Positions 53,895 through 61,755 of a DNA stretch of 64,000 bases are shown here, piece after piece. The notes under the pieces were generated by a model that saw nothing but the letters and a program-made list of their open reading frames with translations, had not been told where the DNA came from and did not search any database. Positions within the stretch are counted from its first letter, which is position 1. Each line of letters starts with the position of its first letter. Origin of the DNA: Paenibacillus sp. cl123 (GTDB lineage: Bacteria; Bacillota; Bacilli; Paenibacillales; NBRC-103111); the NCBI RefSeq assembly GCF_900101595.1, contig NZ_FMYY01000030.1, positions 1-64,000 on the forward strand, read 5' to 3'. The translations under genes were made by a program, and so were the position numbers.

Positions 53895-56800
53895 ATGAGG
53901 GCGATTAATCAATTGAAACGATGGGCTATGGTCGGACTTGCGGCCGCCCTGCTGCTGCAAACGTCCGGGGAATTATGGCCGCGGGAGGCGCAGGCGAGCG
54001 GGCTGCCTGCGTACACGCAGGCGCTTCGTTCGTTTGTGCCCGGCGCGATCTCGCTGACGGCGGGTACTTTGGCATCCGGCACGGCTGCGCAGCTGGCCCA
54101 GAACGACCAGCAGTACATGCAGTTCGCGTCAGCCTTGTCGGGCAGCGAGCATAAGGTGGCGTTTACGGCCGATCTTGCGCTGGCTTCGCCGGGGGCGGCG
54201 ACCCAAAGTCTGCGGCTGGAGCTGAACGGCAAAGCTTCGGCAACCGGCGGGACGGCGGCACTGGAGCTGTGGAATAACGCCACATCCGCCTGGGAGGCCG
54301 TATCGACGGCCGCCATCGGAACGGGCGATACGCCGATCCGGTATGCCACCTCGGCTGCGGCGGCAATCGCCGGCTACGTGTCGGGGACAAATGTGCTGAA
54401 GGCGCGGGTTACCATCAGCCGCAGCGCCGCGTTTACCGGGTATTGGGATTACTTCAATGCGGTGACGGAGACAGCCGCTCCGTCCGGCTGGTATGCGGCC
54501 TCCTATCCGGCGGCAGCCGCCGCGCTCGAGAACGGCACGGTGTCCGCCAACACGGCGGCGAAGCTGGCCGACCGCGACAAGTCGTATTTCAGCGTCCAGT
54601 CCGACGGAGCGAACAAGGTTGCCTGGGCGTCGACCGTGACGCTTGCAGAGCCGGCCTCCAGCGTGAAAACGCTGGTCGTGCGCTATGCCGGCAAATACTC
54701 GGCAGCGGCCAACACGACCTGGATCTCGCTGTGGAACTATACGACCGGCAACTGGGACACCGTCTACGACGCCGATTCCACGACCGCCTACGGGATGGTG
54801 GAATGGTCGACCTCCGATCCGGCCTTGATCGGCAAATTTGTCTCCGCGCACAACGACGTGCAGTTGCGGCTGTATAATTCCGGCAGCGGCAGCTTCGTCC
54901 GCGACGCGGACGCGCTTGACGTAACGGCGTATTATGCGGCGTCCGGGACGACGACGAAAACATTCGCGCCCGATACGGTGACGGCGGAATTCGGCACGAT
55001 TACGAGCGGTAACGCCGCCAGCCTGGAACAGATCGACGCCAATCCGCTCGTCATGGCCGCAAGTGTCGACAAAAAGCTGGCCTGGAACGCCGAGGCGACG
55101 CTGACGGGCGTCGATCCGCTGAAGGTAAGGACGCTGTCCGTCTTTACGAAGGCCGGTACAAGCTCGTCTGTCGCCAACAATCTGTTCCTGAGCTTCTGGA
55201 ACTACAAGGACAGCAGCTGGGATGTGGTCCGCACTCAGACGCCGGAAGCCGATCCGGATACGTTTCTTGTTACTATTCGCGATTCGGACCTGATCGAGCG
55301 CTATATTTCATCGGCCGGCCAAGTGAAGGCCAGACTGTATAACTCCTCCGCCACCACGAATCCCGCCTTCACCCGCTCGACCGATGTCCTCTCCTTCATC
55401 GTGGAAACCGGGGACGTCTCGACGTTCGAATTCGCTCAGCTGAGCGATGTCCACGAGCCGATCGGCCACAACAATTTTCTCGCCATCATCAATGAATTGA
55501 ATACGACGATCAAGCCGGCCTTCACGGTGGTGACAGGGGATATCTCCGACCACGGCACGGAAGCCCAATATGCGCAATATGCGGCGGATTCGGCCCTGCT
55601 CGACAGCACGCTGTATACGACGCCCGGCAACCATGACGTGCGCTGGTGGAACTCCAACGGCAAAAACGATTTCGCCGACCGTATCGGACAGCTGTACTCC
55701 TCGTTCAATTACGGCGGCGTGCATTTTGTGCTGCTCGACTCGACCGTCACGCTGGAGCTGGATGCAAAGTTTTCGAGAAAGATGCTTGACTGGCTTGAGA
55801 CGGATCTGCAGGCGCTTCCGGCGGGGATGCCGATCGTCTTCTTCGCCCATCATCCGTTTGAAATTCAGAACAACGTGACGGGCAAATCCGAGCTGCTCGA
55901 TCTGGTGGAGGACTACAACGTAGTCGCCTACCTGAGCGGCCATCTGCACCGGTGGGGCAATCAGATCGAAAACGGCGTGCCGTGGGTATATATCGGGCAG
56001 ATCAAGGACTACCAGGAATATACGACGGTCAAAATTTCCCCGAACAAGCTGACGATCACCCGCCGCAACGCTGCGAACGGCTCATCCAGCCAGTACCTGA
56101 CCGCTCCGATGAACAATGTCCGGAAGCAGGCCGTTACGATTACAAGCGCCACCGCAGCGGCAAACGGCAATGTGACGGTCAGCGTTTCGATTCCCGACGC
56201 GCCGGACGGCGTCACCTCGGTGCAGGCGAACGTCGACAACTACGGCTCGTGGACGACGCTGACGAAAGGAAGCGGCAATGTGTGGACGGGCACGGTGAAC
56301 ATCTCGGGCATGTCGCCGGCGCTGCCGTTCGGCTCGCATTTTGTGGCCGTGAAGATGACGGACGGGAAGGGCGGCGTCTGGAAGAAGTACAAGGAATATC
56401 TGTGGACCGGGACAGGCGGCAATGTCGTTCCCAAGTGGACGTTCCAGACCGGCGGGCTGATCCAGGCTCCGCCGACTTATGCGAACGGCAAGGTGTACGT
56501 CGGCTCGGAGGACGGCAAGCTGTACGCGATCGACGATGCAACCGGCACGCAAAGCTGGGCGTATACGACGGGAGGCTCGATCTTGTCCTCGCCGGCCTTC
56601 GCCGATCTGGCTGCGCCTGATGACGACGTAGTGCTGGTCGGCTCAGGCGACAACAAGCTGCATGCGGTGTACGCCTCGACCGGCACGGTCAAGTGGACGT
56701 ACGAGACGGGCGGGAATGTGATGTCCAACCCGGTCGTCGACAGCGGAGTAGTATACTTCGGCTCGGGCGACAAATATATTTATGCCGTCAACTTGTCCGA

Positions 56801-57479
56801 CGGCTCCCTGAAATGGCGCTATTTGACGGAGGGCCTGATGCGGCAGCGGCCGACGATCCAGGGCGGCAAGCTGTACGCCAATGTGCGCGACACGTACGTC
56901 TGGTATGCCCTTAATGTCAGCGACGGCTCTTTGTACTGGAGAGGCAATGCGGCGACCGACGAGTCGTTGTTCGTCGTCGGGGACGTCGAGCCGATCTATG
57001 CCGGAGGTCAGCTGTGGACGATCAATCCGATGCCGACGGATATCAGTACGCTGAATCCGGCGACCGGCGCGGTGACGTGGACCGATTCGATCGGCAACGA
57101 CTTCTCGGCGCGAGGCGGAGCGACGGACGGCACGCTGGTCTTTTACCCCGCGCACGGCGGCCGGCAGCTGTACGCGTTCAACGCGACGACGCGCAGCCTT
57201 GCCTGGACGAAGGATCTGCGCGCAGGCGGTACGGACTCCGACCTGCAGGAGTACCAGATCGACAGCGGCCTCGTGTACGACGGAGGCATCCTTTACCATG
57301 TCGCGGAACGGGGCCGCATCACCGGCTATGATCCGGCGAATGGCAGCTTGAAGTTCAAGTACGACGCCGTCGGCTTCCCTGAGCGCGTGCTCTGGTCGAC
57401 GCCGGAGGTGCATAACAAGACGATCTATGCCGGGGGCATCGACGGCAAGGTGTATGCCGTCACGTATACCGGCAGCTAA
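53895..57479 (+). CDS. Secreted metallophosphoesterase fused to PQQ-type beta-propeller
   Basis: 1194 residues from ATG 53895 (GGGAGGGGA upstream); the frame extends back to 53664 but without a signal or ribosome site. A signal peptide (MVGLAAALLLQTSG) comes first. Three similar beta-sandwich units of about 140 residues follow (about 40-500). The calcineurin-like phosphoesterase has SDVHE (D518), GDISDH (548-553), GNHD (578-581) and GHLH (682-685). A short Ig-like linker leads to a PQQ/quinoprotein-like propeller (about 845-1194) with repeated V-Y-x-G-S-x-D-x-K-x-Y-A-x-x blades. Exported phosphodiesterase or phosphatase, perhaps acting on wall teichoic or nucleotide substrates. Last gene of the operon or separately expressed. 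Confidence 0.85.
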   Translation: MRAINQLKRWAMVGLAAALLLQTSGELWPREAQASGLPAYTQALRSFVPGAISLTAGTLASGTAAQLAQNDQQYMQFASALSGSEHKVAFTADLALASPGAATQSLRLELNGKASATGGTAALELWNNATSAWEAVSTAAIGTGDTPIRYATSAAAAIAGYVSGTNVLKARVTISRSAAFTGYWDYFNAVTETAAPSGWYAASYPAAAAALENGTVSANTAAKLADRDKSYFSVQSDGANKVAWASTVTLAEPASSVKTLVVRYAGKYSAAANTTWISLWNYTTGNWDTVYDADSTTAYGMVEWSTSDPALIGKFVSAHNDVQLRLYNSGSGSFVRDADALDVTAYYAASGTTTKTFAPDTVTAEFGTITSGNAASLEQIDANPLVMAASVDKKLAWNAEATLTGVDPLKVRTLSVFTKAGTSSSVANNLFLSFWNYKDSSWDVVRTQTPEADPDTFLVTIRDSDLIERYISSAGQVKARLYNSSATTNPAFTRSTDVLSFIVETGDVSTFEFAQLSDVHEPIGHNNFLAIINELNTTIKPAFTVVTGDISDHGTEAQYAQYAADSALLDSTLYTTPGNHDVRWWNSNGKNDFADRIGQLYSSFNYGGVHFVLLDSTVTLELDAKFSRKMLDWLETDLQALPAGMPIVFFAHHPFEIQNNVTGKSELLDLVEDYNVVAYLSGHLHRWGNQIENGVPWVYIGQIKDYQEYTTVKISPNKLTITRRNAANGSSSQYLTAPMNNVRKQAVTITSATAAANGNVTVSVSIPDAPDGVTSVQANVDNYGSWTTLTKGSGNVWTGTVNISGMSPALPFGSHFVAVKMTDGKGGVWKKYKEYLWTGTGGNVVPKWTFQTGGLIQAPPTYANGKVYVGSEDGKLYAIDDATGTQSWAYTTGGSILSSPAFADLAAPDDDVVLVGSGDNKLHAVYASTGTVKWTYETGGNVMSNPVVDSGVVYFGSGDKYIYAVNLSDGSLKWRYLTEGLMRQRPTIQGGKLYANVRDTYVWYALNVSDGSLYWRGNAATDESLFVVGDVEPIYAGGQLWTINPMPTDISTLNPATGAVTWTDSIGNDFSARGGATDGTLVFYPAHGGRQLYAFNATTRSLAWTKDLRAGGTDSDLQEYQIDSGLVYDGGILYHVAERGRITGYDPANGSLKFKYDAVGFPERVLWSTPEVHNKTIYAGGIDGKVYAVTYTGS

Positions 57480-57519
57480 ACCTGATCGGACGCAACGCCC
57501 CGCGGACCCTCCGCCGAGT

Positions 57520-57547
57520 GAGTCGGAGTCGGAGTCGGAGTCGGAGT
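57520..57547. repeat. GAGTCG hexamer microsatellite
   Basis: Four full copies of GAGTCG and a partial fifth, just after the stop of the phosphoesterase gene. Noncoding on the plus strand. Confidence 0.85.
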
Positions 57548-57572
57548 GCGGGGGGCTCCCCATGGCGGAAAC

Positions 57573-57605
57573 AAGCCCCTGCTGGACATGTGCCAGTAGG
57601 GGCTT
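57573..57605. terminator. Bidirectional hairpin between convergent genes
   Basis: AAGCCCCTGCTGG (57573-57585), loop ACATGTG, CCAGTAGGGGCTT (57593-57605): 12 pairs with one mismatch. No long T-run on either side, so efficiency is uncertain. Confidence 0.55.
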
Positions 57606-57676
57606 GCTGCTGCTATGATGCGGCTCGGGGCGATCTCGATGCGGCAGACTGTCATGGGAGCCAGCGCGGTTCGCAG

Positions 57677-58750
57677 CTACATAGACGGCATGCGGGCCAT
57701 CAGCGCGGCCGCTTGCTCCATAGTCTGCCGGACGATGTCGTCCGCTGTTCGACCGGTTGCCAGCCGGAGACCTTGTCCCGCCCACAGCGACATATATTCG
57801 GGGTCGCCCGCTTTGGCGGCCGCCTGGCGAATATCTCTGGTCAAGGCATTCTGTATCGGATACGGAGGAATCGTTCCGGAATAGTCGCGCATATCCTTCA
57901 TAAAATCCGTGATGATCCCCCGCGCGGCCTTGCCCGAGTAGACGGTTGTAATCTCGGTGTCGTCCTCGCGAGCGGACAATATGCGCTGCTTGTAGACGGG
58001 ATGGGCGCCGCTTTCCGGGCAGGCCAGGAAGGCGGTCCCCATTTGGACGGCGGATGCCCCGAGCGCCAGACTTGCCGCAAGTCCGCGCCCGTCCATGATG
58101 CCTCCGGCGGCTATAATAGGCAAGGACACCTGGTCCGCTATCTGCGGGACAAGAGCCATCGTACCGATCAAGGGCTCCGCGCCGTCGTTCAGAAAGGAGC
58201 CTCGATGGCCGCCGGCCTCGCTCCCTTGGGCGACGATCACATCGACTTCGGCCGCCTCCAGCTGAAGCGCTTCTTGGACGGTTGTCGCCGTACCGATCAC
58301 GACGGTACCTTGCCGCTTCAAGGCTTGAATGACGTCCTGTGACGGAATCCCGAACGTAAAGCTGCATACCGGGACCTGCTCGTCCAGTACCGCTTGAACC
58401 TGCTCTTCGAACGATTCCGCATAGCTCGAAGGAGCGGGAGCCGAAGCAATCCCAAATTGGACCCGATAAGCTTGAAGTCGGTCCTTCATCTGCCGGATTT
58501 CTTCCGCGGATTCGGCGAACGGCTCGGGCACAAACAAGTTGACGCCAAAGGGACGGTCTGTCCGCAGCCTGACATCGCGGATCGCCTGGCTGAGCTGCTG
58601 GGGCGATAAATAGCCGGCGCCCAGATTGCCCAGACCGCCGGCGTTCGAGACAGCGGCCGCGAGCTCGGGACCGGCAGGGCCTCCGGCCATGGGCGCTTGC
58701 AGGATCGGGCAGCGGATCAGCAGTTTTTGTATGAACGAAGTATTCAGCAT
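57677..58750 (-). CDS. Nitronate monooxygenase
   Basis: 357 residues. FMN-dependent TIM barrel that oxidises nitroalkanes/propionate-3-nitronate (formerly 2-nitropropane dioxygenase). It starts with CPILQAPMAGGPAGPELAAA, then SNAGGLGNLGAGYLSP, GVNLFVPEP, QGSEAGGHRG with the likely catalytic His, and IAAGGIMDGRGLAASLALGA for the FMN phosphate. Divergent from the AraC gene. Confidence 0.9.
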   Translation of the reverse strand: MLNTSFIQKLLIRCPILQAPMAGGPAGPELAAAVSNAGGLGNLGAGYLSPQQLSQAIRDVRLRTDRPFGVNLFVPEPFAESAEEIRQMKDRLQAYRVQFGIASAPAPSSYAESFEEQVQAVLDEQVPVCSFTFGIPSQDVIQALKRQGTVVIGTATTVQEALQLEAAEVDVIVAQGSEAGGHRGSFLNDGAEPLIGTMALVPQIADQVSLPIIAAGGIMDGRGLAASLALGASAVQMGTAFLACPESGAHPVYKQRILSAREDDTEITTVYSGKAARGIITDFMKDMRDYSGTIPPYPIQNALTRDIRQAAAKAGDPEYMSLWAGQGLRLATGRTADDIVRQTMEQAAALMARMPSM

Positions 58751-58988
58751 GTGTAGAGGCCTCCATCATATGAATATGGACTCGGGAGATCAGCTGCGTA
58801 TTCTCCTATTCGTAGTATACCTTATTCCCTCCGTGCTCTGAACAGCGGTTGGTCCGCGAGCGACGAATGGTCAGGCTTTTGTTGGGCAAGGAGACGAAGG
58901 GACAGGCTGCGGGAGGCATACCGCTTTCGTTTGATTTCGGTTTATAATGGGGACATATCGACCACTTTTTCCGAAGGAGCAACTTTCC

Positions 58989-59870
58989 ATGCCTGCCGAC
59001 TTCCGCCTCGAGCATGAGCTAAGACCGTTCATTCGTTACGCGGACATTTTGGACTACAAATCGTGGAAGACGCCTCGCCGGATCATCAGCGATTATTTGC
59101 TGCTGTATGTGCGGGAGGGGAAGATCAAGCTGAGCTTCGACACGATGACTTATAGCCTTCAACCCGATATGTTCGTCTTCATCCAGCCCGGCATCCCGCA
59201 TCATATCGAATCGGAGTCCTCCGTCAGTGTGATGGCGCTGCATATCGAGCTTTTTCCAACGCCGGGCGATGCTTTTACGCCCCTGCTCATCACGATTGAG
59301 GGAGACCTCTCGAAGTATGCGGGCCGGCTGCAGCCTCCCTTTTCCTCCTTTACCGGCGTGGAGGTGCCTGTCCTGTACATGCCATCGAAGCCGGAGCGGA
59401 TGCGGGACACGCTGCAGCGTCTGATCGAGCTTTGGAGCCGCAAAACCGCATTGGATGTGCTTCAGGCCCACATGCATGCGGCGGAGCTGCTGATGGAAAT
59501 CATAACGGATTCCTCTCCGCCCGGTACGGATGACCCGAAAAGCTTGACGGATCTGAGCTGGGTGCCGGCTTACATGCAGTACAGGCTGGCTGAATCGATC
59601 ACTGTAGAGGAAATGGCCCGTAAAGCGTACATGTCCCGCTCTTATTTTTCTGCGCTGTTTCGCACGCAATTCGGCGTGGCGCCGCACCAGTATTTGCTTC
59701 GGCTGCGGCTGGAGTCCGCTTTGGATTTACTGCGAGGCACAGCCATGCCGCTTCAAGAGATTGCGGACAGCTGCGGTTTTTCCAGCGTGCACCATTTCTC
59801 CAAGATGTTCAAGCAGCGTTACGGCGACCCGCCCAGCCGGGCAAGAGTCCGGAAGGAAAAGACGTTTTGA
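58989..59870 (+). CDS. AraC-family transcriptional regulator
   Basis: 293 residues from ATG 58989 (AAGGAG at 58973-58978). TATAAT (58943-58948) puts transcription start after the longer frame's ATG at 58947, which supports this choice. A cupin-like sensing domain (about 1-150; YSLQPDMFVFIQPGIPHHIE) precedes the two-HTH AraC domain (about 190-285; SITVEEMARKAYMSRSYFSA ... CGFSSVHHFSKMFKQRYG). It probably activates the FAD enzyme gene 97 bp downstream, perhaps in response to a sugar or aromatic. Confidence 0.9.
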   Translation: MPADFRLEHELRPFIRYADILDYKSWKTPRRIISDYLLLYVREGKIKLSFDTMTYSLQPDMFVFIQPGIPHHIESESSVSVMALHIELFPTPGDAFTPLLITIEGDLSKYAGRLQPPFSSFTGVEVPVLYMPSKPERMRDTLQRLIELWSRKTALDVLQAHMHAAELLMEIITDSSPPGTDDPKSLTDLSWVPAYMQYRLAESITVEEMARKAYMSRSYFSALFRTQFGVAPHQYLLRLRLESALDLLRGTAMPLQEIADSCGFSSVHHFSKMFKQRYGDPPSRARVRKEKTF

Positions 59871-59967
59871 TACAAACGGAATGCATTTTGACATGGTTTC
59901 TCCTAGCGCCGCCCTCTATATTAAAGAGAGGAATCCACCTTGAACTTATATAAAGGAGCGGGTAGCG

Positions 59968-61221
59968 ATGAGCGAGCATACGACTTACGAACTAAGGAAG
60001 CAAGTCCAGCCTTTTGCCTCGGCGGACGTGATTGTAATAGGCGGAGGTCCTGCGGGCACAGCGGCCGCGATCAGCGCCGCGAGACGGGGGAAGCAAGTCA
60101 TCGTTTTGGAGAAATCCGCGCAGCTGGGCGGGATGGGGACGCTTGGCAATGTCAGTATATTTATGCCGATCGGCAACGTTACGGGCATCTATCGGGAGCT
60201 GATCGCCGAAGTGCTGAGGGAGTATTTGCCGGAGCAGCACGATCAGTCGATCGCTCCGCAGTATTCTCCGTTTATCCTGCGCCATTATTTGAACGAGAAG
60301 ATGAAGAAGGAAGGCGTCCAGGTCATCTATCATGCGGAATTCGTCGGCGCCATCCGGGAAGGAAGCCGGCTGAAAGCGGTGATTGCGTCCACCAGACAAG
60401 GTCTGGTCGCTTTCGAAGGCCGGCAATTCATCGATTGTACGGGAGACGCCCGAGTCGCGATCGATGCCGGCGTCCCCTATACATCCGGCCGGGATGAAGA
60501 CGGGCTGACGCAGCCTATGACGCTTATGTTTATGATGCAAAACACCGGGAAGCCGGTGACGCCGATTTTGCCGGAGGGCTGTTATTACTACGAGAGCAAG
60601 GAAGATCTGCCGCAAGGCCGTCACTTGTTCTGGGAGCGCAATCAGGAGGGGACGCTGCTGGTAAATATGACGCGGGTGAAGGGGAACGGGGCCAAAATTG
60701 ACGACGTTAATTATGCCGAGACGGAGTCGCTGCGGCAAGTGTTTTCGGTCGTTAATTATTTACAGCGCAACGGCTTCGAGACGTATGTGCTGTCGCATGT
60801 TGCGAACCAGATCGGCGTCCGGGAGACGAATCAGATTCGCGGCCTTTATACGTTGACGGAGCAGGATGTAGTCGGAGGCCGGCGGTTCGAGGATGTCGTG
60901 GCCCAGACGAATTACGAGATCGACATTCACAGCCCGGACGGCAAAAAGACGACCGACGAGCGCAAAGTGAGCGGGTATGATATTCCGTATCGCTGCATGG
61001 TATCCGGAGAGCTGGACAATCTGCTCGTAGCCGGCCGCTCCATCTCGGCTACGCATGTGGCGATGTCCTCGATGCGCGTGCAGCCGACCTGCTATGCGCT
61101 CGGCCAAGCGGCCGGCATAGCCGCCGCTCTGGCTATAGACGAAGCATGCGACGTCAGAGGCGTCCCGGTGCAAGCTTTGCATGAAGGGCTGCGCGAGCAA
61201 AATGTCGTGTTCGTCAAATAA
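59968..61221 (+). CDS. FAD-dependent oxidoreductase
   Basis: 417 residues. Rossmann FAD site DVIVIGGGPAGTAAAISAAR, followed by VLEKSAQLGGMGT, and QFIDCTGDARVA for the second FAD contact. It belongs to the FAD_oxidored family (fumarate-reductase/succinate-dehydrogenase-like flavoproteins often found with AraC regulators in Paenibacillus sugar loci). The C-terminal GRSISATHVAMSSMRVQP segment closes the flavin site. Substrate unknown. Ribosome site AAAGGAG. Confidence 0.85.
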   Translation: MSEHTTYELRKQVQPFASADVIVIGGGPAGTAAAISAARRGKQVIVLEKSAQLGGMGTLGNVSIFMPIGNVTGIYRELIAEVLREYLPEQHDQSIAPQYSPFILRHYLNEKMKKEGVQVIYHAEFVGAIREGSRLKAVIASTRQGLVAFEGRQFIDCTGDARVAIDAGVPYTSGRDEDGLTQPMTLMFMMQNTGKPVTPILPEGCYYYESKEDLPQGRHLFWERNQEGTLLVNMTRVKGNGAKIDDVNYAETESLRQVFSVVNYLQRNGFETYVLSHVANQIGVRETNQIRGLYTLTEQDVVGGRRFEDVVAQTNYEIDIHSPDGKKTTDERKVSGYDIPYRCMVSGELDNLLVAGRSISATHVAMSSMRVQPTCYALGQAAGIAAALAIDEACDVRGVPVQALHEGLREQNVVFVK

Positions 61222-61230
61222 ACGAATCTA

Positions 61231-61599
61231 TTAATTGTCCACAACCATGATTCGGTTTCCATCCAAATCATCAAAAACAAAAAAAGAGATATCCCCAAAG
61301 GAGACTATGTCTCTTGCATGGCCTCCTGCATGGATCACCAAGGCACGCGCATCATCTAGATTGTTAGCCTTAAATGAAAATAAGGGGTGTTTACAGGGCT
61401 CGAAGCCTTCCTCCAGGTTACTGTCGAGTACAATATTGGGAGAATTCATGTCCATATTATAGAGGCTTCCATACGGTTCAGGCTTTAAGTCTAATCCCAA
61501 TATATCGCTGTAGAACTTGACTGCTCTTCCCATATTTTTTACAGGTACAAATACGAATTGAATGTTTTTTTCGAGTATTGACTTAGTTTCCTGGCTCAT
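61231..61599 (-). CDS. VOC-family (glyoxalase/bleomycin-resistance-like) protein
   Basis: 122 residues from ATG 61599, with GGGAGG 8 bases upstream; the ATG at 61614 lies within that site. One VOC unit pair: IQFVFVPVKNMGRAVKFYSD, then GLDLKPEP and FFVFDDLDGNRIMVVDN. Metal-dependent enzyme or binding protein of unknown substrate. Convergent with the oxidoreductase gene. Confidence 0.82.
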   Translation of the reverse strand: MSQETKSILEKNIQFVFVPVKNMGRAVKFYSDILGLDLKPEPYGSLYNMDMNSPNIVLDSNLEEGFEPCKHPLFSFKANNLDDARALVIHAGGHARDIVSFGDISFFVFDDLDGNRIMVVDN

Positions 61600-61704
61600 C
61601 GGGCAGCCTCCCATATTTTCATAATAATTCCTGTATTATTTTACCATGTTTATGCTGTTTGTGTCCTATTTCCGTTATGTTTTCACATCGCCAAATGTCA
61701 AAAT

Positions 61705-61748
61705 AAAACCCAGTCAAACACGGTATGGACCGCGTATGACTGGGTTTT
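61705..61748 (-). terminator. Terminator of the SLH gene
   Basis: Stem AAAACCCAGTCA/TGACTGGGTTTT with a 20-bp middle that pairs partly. On the minus strand it ends in TTTTATTTTG, just after the SLH stop codon. Confidence 0.8.
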
Positions 61749-61755
61749 GCTATGG

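Noticed and set aside
56643..58769. 708-aa minus-strand frame
   Set aside because: Crosses the phosphoesterase and the nitronate monooxygenase in the wrong frame; no domain visible.
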